Assembly: GCA_027622655.1 (NCBI GenBank)
Contig: JAQBYI010000033.1
Coordinates: 1-34,861 of the forward strand
Direction of reading: 5' to 3'
Length of the DNA stretch: 34,861 nucleotides
Source of the DNA: Gemmatimonadota bacterium
GTDB taxonomy: Bacteria > Gemmatimonadota > Gemmatimonadetes > Gemmatimonadales > Gemmatimonadaceae
Position 1 is the first letter of the stretch. Each line of letters opens with the position of its first letter. Both the position numbers and the translations under genes were made by a program. Below are positions 7,363 through 14,344 of this stretch, one piece after another. Below the pieces are notes generated by a model, which had not been told where the DNA came from, did not search any database, and saw nothing but the letters and a program-made list of their open reading frames with translations.

Positions 7363-8453
7363 GGCGTCTTGGTACTCGGCCGTGCCGCCGCGCTGTCTTT
7401 CGCCGCGCTGTCTTTCGCCGCGCTGTCTTTCGCCGCGGAGTCGGGGTTCGCTGGGCTCCGCACCATGCGGATTGCAGCCAGGTGCTCGGCGTACGTTCGG
7501 CGGAACTCGTGGTGGCCGTCGGGCGCGGCAACGAAGAACCGGTACGGCACGTTCGCTGGCTGGAGAGCCGCTGCGATACTCGCTGCGCCGGGTGAGCCGA
7601 TCGGTCCCGGCGGCAGCCCCGGATTAAGGTATGTGTTGTACGGAGAGTCGACTTTCAGGTCCTTGAGAAGTACTCGGCCAGGGCTACGGCCCAGGGCGTA
7701 GTTGATTGTGGGGTCTGCCTGCAGCGGCATGCGAATTCGCAGGCGATTCATATACACGGCCGCGATCACCGGTCGCTCCTCGGCAATGCGCACTTCGCGT
7801 TCGATGATCGACGCCAGCGTGACTATATCGTGCCGGGTCAGCTTGAGGCCGGGAAGAATGGAGTCCCATGCCGGTTTCCACTGCTGCTCGAACCGTTGAA
7901 CCATCAGGTGGACTGCATCGCGCGCTGATGCGCCGTCCGGTAGCGTGTACGTATCTGGAAAGAGGTATCCCTCCAGAGTTGGCGTCGGAATATTCAGCCG
8001 GCGCAAAAGGGCCGTGTCGCGCGCAGCATCCAGCACGCTTTCGGGCGTGATATCGAGCGCTTCGGCCACCACCTGCGCGATTTCCGACAGCATCAATCCC
8101 TCGGGAATCGTGATCGTGTGCACGACGCCGCGTCCTGCATTGAGCGACTCGAGGACCCTCTCCCACCCCATGGCGGGACGGAGGATGTAGGTTCCCCACC
8201 GAAGCGACCGATCAGCGCCCCGTGCACGCGCGTATATCGACAACATCCGCGGCGACGAGATCACGCCATGCGCGGCGAGTGAGTCAGCGGCTTCGCGAAA
8301 CGGAGCGCCCTTTCTGATGAAGATCCGAATCTCGCCACCGCCGGTGAGGCCGGCGGGAAGGCCGACCACGAACCAACCCATCAACGCGGCGACGCCCGCA
8401 ACGATACCCACAATGGCGAGCATTGCGAACCGGGCCGGCCATCGACGCTTCAC
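7359..8453 (-). CDS. mltG: Endolytic murein transglycosylase
   Basis: MltG cleaves nascent glycan strands in the periplasm and helps set glycan length. The 364 residues show one N-terminal membrane segment (about 8-32), a LysM-like domain, then the YceG catalytic core with Glu218 in LASIIERE, Tyr-Met-Asn-Arg-Leu, Gln-Ala-Asp-Pro-Thr and Ser-Pro-Tyr-Asn-Thr-Tyr. The C-terminus ends in a low-complexity tail with repeated Lys-Asp-Ser-Ala-Ala units from a 15-bp DNA repeat. The GTG start at 8453 follows the ruvX stop by two bases, and the stop overlaps the rlmI start. Confidence 0.93.
   Translation of the reverse strand: MKRRWPARFAMLAIVGIVAGVAALMGWFVVGLPAGLTGGGEIRIFIRKGAPFREAADSLAAHGVISSPRMLSIYARARGADRSLRWGTYILRPAMGWERVLESLNAGRGVVHTITIPEGLMLSEIAQVVAEALDITPESVLDAARDTALLRRLNIPTPTLEGYLFPDTYTLPDGASARDAVHLMVQRFEQQWKPAWDSILPGLKLTRHDIVTLASIIEREVRIAEERPVIAAVYMNRLRIRMPLQADPTINYALGRSPGRVLLKDLKVDSPYNTYLNPGLPPGPIGSPGAASIAAALQPANVPYRFFVAAPDGHHEFRRTYAEHLAAIRMVRSPANPDSAAKDSAAKDSAAKDSAAARPSTKTP
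7387..7431. repeat. 15-bp in-frame tandem repeat in the mltG 3' end
   Basis: Three perfect 15-base copies (7387-7401, 7402-7416, 7417-7431) with a partial fourth encode repeated Lys-Asp-Ser-Ala-Ala. The unit length is a multiple of three, so copy-number changes lengthen or shorten the MltG tail without a frameshift. Confidence 0.95.
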
Positions 8454-8455
8454 GG

Positions 8456-8896
8456 TCAGGCGCCTCGTACGTTGCTCTGCATGGCGAACTGCAGCAAAAC
8501 CGTGGCTGCCACCGCATCGAGATCGCCTTTGCGACCGCGAACGGAGCCGCCCATCGCCTTCACCGCGCGCATCGCCGCCGTAGTCGTGAATCGTTCGTCC
8601 ACGAGACGTGCTTCGAGACCGGTGCGTTTGTGCAACTCTTCGGCGAGCCGCCGGGCCTCAGCGGCCCGGGGACCTTCCTCGCCGCGTTCGTCCAGCGGCA
8701 GGCCGACGACAAATCCGCATGCCTCAAGCTCGGTCGCCTTGTTCAGCAGCGTCGTCAACGGCACGCGGTGGCCCATCCGGCGGAGCACGTGACCCGCCGG
8801 CGACGCAATCGTGCCGGTGGGGTCCGAGATGGCGAGCCCGATGCGCCGGTCGCCGAGGTCGATCGCCATCCAGCGACAGAGTCGGTCGTCCGTCAC
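8456..8896 (-). CDS. ruvX: RuvX/YqgF family nuclease (pre-16S rRNA nuclease, putative Holliday junction resolvase)
   Basis: This 146-residue RNase H-fold protein has the first catalytic aspartate at Asp13 in [10 protein letters not shown], the Val-Val-Gly-Leu-Pro strand, Val-Asp-Glu-Arg-Phe-Thr-Thr and the final Asp-Leu-Asp-Ala-Val-Ala-Ala. Members process the 5' end of 16S rRNA; junction resolution has also been proposed. The GTG start at 8896 overlaps the rho stop in a GTGA junction, and mltG follows after two bases. The ruvX-mltG pairing is common in bacteria. Confidence 0.92.
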   Translation of the reverse strand: MTDDRLCRWMAIDLGDRRIGLAISDPTGTIASPAGHVLRRMGHRVPLTTLLNKATELEACGFVVGLPLDERGEEGPRAAEARRLAEELHKRTGLEARLVDERFTTTAAMRAVKAMGGSVRGRKGDLDAVAATVLLQFAMQSNVRGA

Positions 8897-10149
8897 TGAC
8901 CCTCCGCCATGCGTGCAAAGAACTCCTCGTTGTCCTTGGTGCGCGCCATACGCTTGAGGAGAAACGCGATCGCGTCTTCCGGCGCCTGATCGCCCAGGAA
9001 ATGGCGAATCAGGAAGGCCCGATTCTTCTCGACGTCGTTCAGCAGGAGTTCCTCCTTACGTGTGCCGGACTTCAACATGTCGATTGCAGGAAAGATGCGC
9101 CGGTTGGCGATGTCGCGGTCGAGCACCAGTTCCATATTGCCCGTGCCCTTGAATTCTTCGAAAATGACTTCGTCCATGCGCGACCCTGTGCTTACGAGCG
9201 CCGTGGCGACGATCGTGAGCGAGCCACCGTTCTCAATCCGGCGCGCCGCCCCGAAGAAGCGCTTTGGTTTTTCCATCGCCTTTGCGTCCACGCCGCCCGA
9301 AAGAATCTTCCCGGACATCGGCGTCACGGTGTTGTGCGCGCGCGCGAGCCGGGTGATCGAATCGAGGAGGATGACCACGTCCTGGCCGGCCTCGACAAGT
9401 CGTTTGGCCTTCTCGATGACCATGTCGGCGACCTGCACGTGGCGCGCGGCGGGCTCGTCGAACGTTGAGCTGATGACCTCGGCTTGCGGCACTGACGCAA
9501 TGAAATCCGTGACTTCCTCGGGTCGCTCGTCAATCAGCAGGACGATCAGCGTGACTTCGGGATGATTCTCGGCGATTGCGTTCGCCATCTTGTGCAGCAG
9601 AATCGTCTTGCCAGCCCGCGGTGCTGCGACAATCAGTCCACGCTGTCCCTTGCCTATCGGTGCAATGAGGTCTACGACACGCATCGAGAGGTCGCCTGAC
9701 GATGTTTCGAGCCGAAGCCGCTGGTCGGGATACTTCGGTAGCAGATTGTCGAATTGAAGTCGCGCCTTGGTTGCCTGAGGGTCGCGCCCGTTGATCGAGT
9801 CGACCTGCAGAAGCGCCAGATATTTTTCCCACGACTTGGGCGGACGAACCTTTCCACTGATCGTATCGCCGGTGCGCAGCTGGAATCGCCGAATCTGGGT
9901 CTGCGACACGTACACGTCGTCGGGCCCGGCCAGATAGCTGTAGTCTGGGCTTCGCAGGAATCCGAATCCTTCCCGACCCACCTCGAGCGTCCCTTCGGCG
10001 CTGAGTTCGGCTCCCTGTTCGAGCAGGGCGCGCTCGACGTGGTAGATGAGGTCCTGACGCCGGTGACTGGCGGTGGCCGGGAGTTGAAACTCCTCGGCCA
10101 TCGCGATCAGTTCGGGTAGCGGCTTGTGCCGAAGTTCTGAAATGTCCAT
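8893..10149 (-). CDS. rho: Transcription termination factor Rho
   Basis: Rho is a hexameric RNA-dependent ATPase that ends transcription. The protein starts with the Rho N-terminal helix bundle, then the cold-shock RNA-binding domain with Gly-Phe-Gly-Phe-Leu-Arg-Ser and Tyr-Leu-Ala-Gly-Pro-Asp-Asp. It continues with the ATPase core: Walker A Ala-Pro-Arg-Ala-Gly-Lys-Thr, Walker B Val-Ile-Leu-Leu-Asp-Ser-Ile-Thr-Arg, the Q-loop region and a secondary RNA site. The ATG at 10149 gives an N-terminus collinear with E. coli Rho; a GTG at 10179 would add ten residues. At 418 residues it is standard length, without the large N-terminal insertions seen in some high-GC phyla. It leads the overlapping set with ruvX, mltG and rlmI. 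Confidence 0.96.
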   Translation of the reverse strand: MDISELRHKPLPELIAMAEEFQLPATASHRRQDLIYHVERALLEQGAELSAEGTLEVGREGFGFLRSPDYSYLAGPDDVYVSQTQIRRFQLRTGDTISGKVRPPKSWEKYLALLQVDSINGRDPQATKARLQFDNLLPKYPDQRLRLETSSGDLSMRVVDLIAPIGKGQRGLIVAAPRAGKTILLHKMANAIAENHPEVTLIVLLIDERPEEVTDFIASVPQAEVISSTFDEPAARHVQVADMVIEKAKRLVEAGQDVVILLDSITRLARAHNTVTPMSGKILSGGVDAKAMEKPKRFFGAARRIENGGSLTIVATALVSTGSRMDEVIFEEFKGTGNMELVLDRDIANRRIFPAIDMLKSGTRKEELLLNDVEKNRAFLIRHFLGDQAPEDAIAFLLKRMARTKDNEEFFARMAEGQ

Positions 10150-10266
10150 CTGGGAGGCGGTCTCATCGCGCAACGACACGCGCGAATGAGCGCGGGATGC
10201 AGGAAGCGGGGACGGGGGAAACGGCGGGCCGTGTCGCGTGACGGCAGCGAAGGAGGGGAAGCGCGA

Positions 10267-10340
10267 TGCGCGAGGCGGGATTCGAACCCACGACCTTCGG
10301 CTCCGGAGGCCGACGCTCTATCCAGCTGAGCTACTCGCGC
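10267..10340 (-). tRNA. tRNA-Arg (anticodon CCG)
   Basis: A 74-base cloverleaf: acceptor GCGCGAG pairs with CTCGCGC, D-stem GCTC/GAGC, anticodon loop CTCCGGA giving CCG, T-loop TTCGAAT, discriminator A. CCA is not encoded. It reads Arg codon CGG, common in such GC-rich DNA. Confidence 0.97.
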
Positions 10341-10474
10341 GCACACGTCTGACGTGTGGTGTGGTGTGGCGTGATGCGGTCCGCCCTGGCTTGCAGCGGG
10401 ACGGGAAAGGTACCCGTGCCCCACGGGGGTTACAAGCACGCCCTCCGCCTGTAGACTTCCAATTAACCGAATGA

Positions 10475-10840
10475 GCCTTTCGCTCCGTCGGCCGCACGTT
10501 GGCCCGGCTGATGGAGTTCGGTCTGCCCCGCGAAGCCGCGGTGTGCGCAGCTGTGCCTCTGCTCGTTCCAGCGAACAACCTCAGCGACACTACCGAGTGG
10601 TCCGGATACCTCCAGACCGCCGAGTACCAAGAGACCCGGCGCCTCTTCGACGCCGCGGGGGCGACCTTTTCCCAGATCCACACCAGCGGGCACGCGTCCA
10701 CCGGTGACCTTGAGAAGTTCGCGCGCCGAATCGCGCCTCGTCACCTCGTGCCGATCCACAGTTTCGATTGGGACGCGCACCTCGGCAGATTCCCTAATGG
10801 CCGGCGGCTGCGCGATGGCGAGGCCTTTCCGATCCCATAG
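10475..10840 (+). pseudogene. C-terminal remnant of an MBL-fold metallo-hydrolase (RNase J-like)
   Basis: The open frame after a TGA at 10472-10474 encodes about 121 residues. They resemble the C-terminal part of beta-CASP/MBL-fold RNA-processing hydrolases: a Ser-Gly-His-Ala-Ser-Thr-Gly-Asp-Leu motif followed by Pro-Arg-His-Leu-Val-Pro-Ile-His-Ser-Phe and a final Leu-Arg-Asp-Gly-Glu-Ala-Phe. The N-terminal metal-binding His-x-His-x-Asp-His domain is absent, and none was found in the 130 bases between this frame and the tRNA-Arg. Only TTG (10499) or an internal ATG could start it, with no ribosome site. The likely history is a deletion or insertion breakpoint near 10470 that removed the 5' two-thirds of the gene. 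Confidence 0.7.
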
Positions 10841-10876
10841 GTGCGCCGAGCGGCGTCCCGCTTCCGCTGAGACCAC

Positions 10877-11866
10877 ATGATCCAAGGCATCCTGAAGGAC
10901 ATCCATCCAAACGGCCCGAAGCCCAGCTTGGAGTTGTCGTTCAGCATCGACGACAGCGCTCAGCTACCGCGCGGCGAGAAGGTGAGGGTCCGACTGATCG
11001 TGCACGCGGTCGAGTGGAATGGAACGATGCGGAACGACACTACCCGCCGTGCGTACCTCCACACGAAGCTGAACAATGCGCTGAACGGCTCGTCGACCTG
11101 CTCGGACCTGTTTCTCGGTCTTGGCCTCGCTCCAGATGCCGTTCTTGAGTTCCGCTTGGACTGTCGGGACACTCTGGAACTGGTTCGCATCGCAGATCCC
11201 GGCGGTTGGCTTCCAGGTCGCGCGCCAGACGACCGGTCGGCCGCGTTCGTTCGGCCCGACCCTCCGCTTCCGCATCCGCATCAGCACGCTCGCGCCTCCA
11301 AGGGAACCGATCCGCTTCGCCGTGCCGTACCGACGAGCTTCCCCTTCGAAAACCGCGCGGAGATCATCGAGCTCGGTGCTCTCTACTGGACGCTCATCAC
11401 CGCCGGCGAGGCTGCCGAGGAGCGGGCATTCGAACGCGAGCTGCCCGCCGCGCGCACCCGAGGCCATCTCGACAAGCCATTGTTCGTTCGCCTTGGCCGT
11501 TGGAAATCAGTCCGGCCGACCAAGCGCTACCTGTCGAACAGTGAATCGCAGATCCGTGCTGCAACGGCCACGGCGATCGCTGCCGGGGACGACCGATCAG
11601 CCGTCAGGGCCCTCGTCTCCCTGAACGGCGTCGCTCTGCGCACGGCGACGGCGATGCTGCATTGGCTCCGCCCTGACCGGTATCCGATTCTCGACGTCCG
11701 AATCCTCGCGGCGCTTGGCGAGCAAGAGCCGAAGACGTTCGAGGATGTGGCGTTCTACAGCCGAGTCGGCAACAGGGTGAGGGACATTGCCGCGAAACAC
11801 GCCCTCGACTTAAGAACAGTCGATCGCGCGCTCTGGGCGTGGGATAAGGTCAGATCGCGAGGGTGA
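10877..11866 (+). CDS. Hypothetical protein with C-terminal helix-hairpin-helix (DNA glycosylase-like) region
   Basis: The 329 residues fall into three parts. Residues 1-110 are strand-rich and unrecognised. About 110-160 is Pro/His/Arg-rich and looks like a linker, or possibly a stretch misread through compensating frameshifts. About 165-329 is helical and contains Leu-Asn-Gly-Val-Ala...Ala-Thr-Ala-Met-Leu then Pro-Ile-Leu-Asp-Val-Arg, resembling the HhH region and following Asp of endonuclease III-like glycosylase folds. A conserved bacterial family with this C-terminus exists, but I cannot name it. The gene stands alone, convergent with the 11921 gene, between the metallo-hydrolase remnant and the toxin-antitoxin locus. 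A nucleic-acid role is inferred. Confidence 0.6.
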   Translation: MIQGILKDIHPNGPKPSLELSFSIDDSAQLPRGEKVRVRLIVHAVEWNGTMRNDTTRRAYLHTKLNNALNGSSTCSDLFLGLGLAPDAVLEFRLDCRDTLELVRIADPGGWLPGRAPDDRSAAFVRPDPPLPHPHQHARASKGTDPLRRAVPTSFPFENRAEIIELGALYWTLITAGEAAEERAFERELPAARTRGHLDKPLFVRLGRWKSVRPTKRYLSNSESQIRAATATAIAAGDDRSAVRALVSLNGVALRTATAMLHWLRPDRYPILDVRILAALGEQEPKTFEDVAFYSRVGNRVRDIAAKHALDLRTVDRALWAWDKVRSRG

Positions 11867-11920
11867 TCACTGCCGGTCCGACGCTTGGTACGAGCCTCTT
11901 CAGTTTGCATCGAAAATCGC

Positions 11921-13177
11921 TTACGCGAGCCCGACAATCCCGCCGAGCACTTGGCGAACGAAGGCCGCGCCCACACCGTCCTTTCGGAGCACTTCCGCGA
12001 CACGTTGGCGGACGTCTGCCGACTGCCCGAGCTTCGTCCCGGCCTTCATCGCACCGGAGTGCGCCATCGCGACGTCCGCTCCGGTGACTTCGAAGCCGAG
12101 GCCATTCGCGAATCCGTCAATGGCCAGTAGTCCCGCTTCAAGCGCGAACTCCGGTTCCGCTTCGGCAGAGTCGCGCGCCGCACGCGCGAGCGTCTTCGGG
12201 TCCACTGGACTGCGCCGGGCCAGCGCGATCGCATACTCGAGGAAGCCGGCGTCTTTCGCCGCGGCGAACCACTTGCCTTCGATGCCGGGTGTCGTGCCGA
12301 CGAGGTCGGCGAGCACCTCGCGCGCGACGCGGTCCGGATACTGCTTCGTCACAGCTCGGAACGTCGCGGCATACGATCCCGCAGTGTGCGCCCGCAGGCC
12401 GTAGCGCCGGTACGCTTCTTCGGCGAGCCCCGACGACAGGAGTATCGCCTCGCACATCGCGTCCACCGCCCGATCGTTGGTCCACGGGCTGCGACACACC
12501 TCGGCCTGCCGGACAGCCTCCGCCTTTCTCCCCTGAGCCAGGAGCGCCTTCACGCTCCATTGCTTGTAGGGCCAGAAGGTCTCGGTAGCGAGAAGCTGCA
12601 TCAACTCGTCGAACCGCTGGCTGGCGAGAAGCGTACTCAGGCAGGCGGACGTTCCTTTGAAGAACGCTCGGGCCGGGCGCTCGGGCGCGAGCGCCCGCCG
12701 CGTGTCGGCCATCAGGCGGTCGGCCCACCGCGACGCGACCTCGCGCGATGCGCAGAGGTCCCCCCAGTAGTCCCCGAGGCACTCGATGTAGGGAATCTCG
12801 TCCGCCATATGCGCGGCCCAAAGGCGTTCAAGCCACGCGTCGCGCGTCGGGCCGTGACCTGGCGCCTGGGCGATCACCGGAACGAGCGCGGCGATCGCGC
12901 GGTAGACCGCGCTGCCGATGGCGCCCGACGAACTGTCGACCTGCTCCAGCGCGGGCGACACACGTTCGAGAAAGACGACCGCGCCTTCGGCGGCAAGTGC
13001 CGGGTCCTTTCGCGCCACCTTGGCGATCTCGCCGACCGCCTCGCGAACTCGCGTGACGGCGAGCCGCGATCCGCGCCATCCGAACGCGTTCCGTCGGAAT
13101 CGCGCCTTGAACGCCCAGCTGTACGTGCTCAGCCCGCGCCCTCGTCGTTCGCGCGTGCCGCCAACTCGTTCACGCAC
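11921..13177 (-). CDS. Conserved-looking helical hypothetical protein, third gene after MntA-HepT
   Basis: From about residue 15 the product is alpha-helical and repeat-like, starting with a basic Trp-Ala-Phe-Lys-Ala-Arg-Phe-Arg-Arg-Asn-Ala-Phe-Gly-Trp segment. It continues through helices such as Ser-Ser-Ser-Gly-Ala-Ile-Gly, Gly-Asp-Tyr-Trp-Gly-Asp-Leu and Thr-Pro-Gly-Ile-Glu-Gly-Lys-Trp. No catalytic motif or signal peptide is visible. The start is unclear: a GTG at 13177 lies inside hepT, and a CTG at 13132 overlaps the hepT stop. Either way the gene follows hepT with overlap, which suggests co-translation. The frame runs open to 13360, but that part is the shadow of hepT. Function unknown. 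Confidence 0.65.
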   Translation of the reverse strand: MRERVGGTRERRGRGLSTYSWAFKARFRRNAFGWRGSRLAVTRVREAVGEIAKVARKDPALAAEGAVVFLERVSPALEQVDSSSGAIGSAVYRAIAALVPVIAQAPGHGPTRDAWLERLWAAHMADEIPYIECLGDYWGDLCASREVASRWADRLMADTRRALAPERPARAFFKGTSACLSTLLASQRFDELMQLLATETFWPYKQWSVKALLAQGRKAEAVRQAEVCRSPWTNDRAVDAMCEAILLSSGLAEEAYRRYGLRAHTAGSYAATFRAVTKQYPDRVAREVLADLVGTTPGIEGKWFAAAKDAGFLEYAIALARRSPVDPKTLARAARDSAEAEPEFALEAGLLAIDGFANGLGFEVTGADVAMAHSGAMKAGTKLGQSADVRQRVAEVLRKDGVGAAFVRQVLGGIVGLA

Positions 13178-13488
13178 GCCTGACGCAGCGGTCCGAGTTC
13201 CTGCTCGACGATTCTCGCGATCGTCGAATCGTCCACCGCATCGTACTCGTGGCGGAGCACATTGCCCAAGCCGCGGATACCCCGCCACGAGACCTGGGGC
13301 TGACGCTCCTCGATTATCGGCCCGAGCTTCTTGGCGGCTTCGCTGATCCGTTCGAGGCACCGTTCCACCGCGTCGCGCGTTTTGTCGTCGAGCTCGGCGT
13401 CGGGCTGCATGCCCTTCAGGTGGGCGCGCACCCGATCGATGTTGGTGACGATGTCCTGCAGCCGTTCGCGCGGCACCTCAGAAGGCAT
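13129..13488 (-). CDS. hepT: HepT-like HEPN-domain ribonuclease toxin
   Basis: This is a 119-residue, all-helical HEPN (DUF86) protein. The conserved active-site segment is Trp68-Arg-Gly-Ile-Arg-Gly-Leu-Gly-Asn-Val-Leu-Arg-His80-Glu-Tyr82. The His-x-Tyr is the motif whose tyrosine is AMPylated by MntA in studied HepT/MntA systems; the upstream arginine of the classic R-x4-H is represented by Arg72 or Arg79 in this subfamily. The ATG at 13488 overlaps the mntA stop by 11 bases, the usual tight coupling. Such toxins cleave RNA when not modified. The downstream gene at 11921 overlaps its 3' end. Confidence 0.88.
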   Translation of the reverse strand: MPSEVPRERLQDIVTNIDRVRAHLKGMQPDAELDDKTRDAVERCLERISEAAKKLGPIIEERQPQVSWRGIRGLGNVLRHEYDAVDDSTIARIVEQELGPLRQACVNELAARANDEGAG

Positions 13489-13777
13489 ACACCGCCTGCG
13501 CCTCGGCGCTCGGACGCACATGAGGACGGAGGCGGTCTCGCCGGGCGACGTCGACGTCCTGCCCCACGATCTGTTCGAGGTCAGCCGCTATTCCGGCGTA
13601 CGCGAAGAAGTCGTCGGCCACACCGGGGGTGAGGTCGACGAACAGGTCCACATCGCTGTCGGCTCGCTGCTCCGAACGCACGACCGAGCCGAACACCGCG
13701 ACGTGGACAACGCCGCGCTCGCGAAGTTCGACTTCGTGGGCGCGGAGCTTCGCGAGGATGTTCGTGAGGAGCGACAT
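13478..13777 (-). CDS. mntA: MntA-like minimal nucleotidyltransferase antitoxin
   Basis: This 99-residue nucleotidyltransferase has Gly30-Ser31 followed ten residues later by Asp42-x-Asp44 and a third acidic site at Asp74/Asp76, the complete metal-binding set. In characterised pairs the antitoxin adds AMP to the tyrosine of HepT and inactivates it. Gene order is antitoxin first, then toxin, with overlapping ends. The ATG at 13777 has GAGTAG as a weak ribosome site. The pair sits at the tRNA-proximal end of the accessory segment. Confidence 0.9.
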   Translation of the reverse strand: MSLLTNILAKLRAHEVELRERGVVHVAVFGSVVRSEQRADSDVDLFVDLTPGVADDFFAYAGIAADLEQIVGQDVDVARRDRLRPHVRPSAEAQAVYAF

Positions 13778-13923
13778 GAGAAGAACCTACTCCCGAGGGG
13801 GCTGGCCTACAACACGCCCACGCGCCAGCTCGGTTCCTTCGAGCGGGAAGCGCGCGGTGCGCCGGGAAAGCCCTGCGCTCGCGCCTGCCAACCTTCCGCC
13901 AATGGCTACCAATAGGCTCCCAA

Positions 13924-13961
13924 CAAGAAAAAGCGCCCGGCGGCAAAACCGCAGGGCGCTT
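13924..13961 (-). terminator. Intrinsic terminator of the tRNA-Arg/tRNA-Pro operon
   Basis: A long GC-rich hairpin with one bulge (AAGCGCCC with GGGCGCTT, inner GCGG/CCGC, A-rich loop) at 13931-13961 is followed on the minus strand by CTTTTTCTT. It lies about 35 bases after the tRNA-Pro 3' end and separates the tRNAs from mntA. Confidence 0.85.
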
Positions 13962-13996
13962 CTCATAACAGTATCAAAATCAACCACTTCCATCAG

Positions 13997-14070
13997 TCGG
14001 GGCGACTGGATTTGAACCAGCGACCTCCTGCTCCCGAAGCAGGCGCTCTACCGGGCTAAGCTACGCCCCG
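13997..14070 (-). tRNA. tRNA-Pro (anticodon CGG)
   Basis: A 74-base cloverleaf: acceptor CGGGGCG/CGCCCCG, anticodon loop TTCGGGA giving CGG, T-loop TTCAAAT, discriminator A, no encoded CCA. Its 3' end faces the accessory segment, the orientation in which integrases use tRNA genes, but no duplicated 3' end was found in the window. Confidence 0.97.
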
Positions 14071-14074
14071 ATCC

Positions 14075-14096
14075 TCCCATCTCCCATCTCCCATCT
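14075..14096. repeat. Three tandem CTCCCAT units between two tRNA genes
   Basis: Three 7-base copies fill most of the 36-base spacer between tRNA-Pro and tRNA-Arg(ACG). The unit differs from the CCGTCAR heptads elsewhere in the window. Confidence 0.7.
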
Positions 14097-14106
14097 TGTA
14101 GCACAG

Positions 14107-14180
14107 TGCGCCCGGAGGGACTCGAACCCCCAACCTTCTGATCCGTAGTCAGATGCTCTATCCAATTGAGCTACAGGCGC
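14107..14180 (-). tRNA. tRNA-Arg (anticodon ACG)
   Basis: A 74-base cloverleaf: acceptor GCGCCTG/CGGGCGC with one T-G pair, anticodon loop CTACGGA giving ACG (wobble A normally becomes inosine), T-loop TTCGAGT, discriminator A, no encoded CCA. It is upstream of tRNA-Pro on the same strand, probably in one transcript ending at 13924-13961. Confidence 0.97.
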
Positions 14181-14344
14181 ATCGCGGGAAGTTGGAATCA
14201 TTCTCAGCGAACCTTGAAAAATAGACACGCCCCGGGGGCCGGTCAACGGCAACTGCTCGTCGACTTGGCGTCCCGAGGCGGGCATTGTTCTGCGACAGCG
14301 AATGTCGGCGTCGCGCCAGGCGACGGCCGGTGCTCTCAAATCGC

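Noticed and set aside
12138-12821. 227-residue minus-strand frame inside the 11921 gene
   Set aside because: Out-of-frame shadow, Arg/Gly-rich; the chosen frame has regular helical periodicity.
13997-14016. Attachment site at the tRNA-Pro 3' end for an integrated island
   Set aside because: No second copy of the tRNA 3' end and no integrase gene were found in the window.
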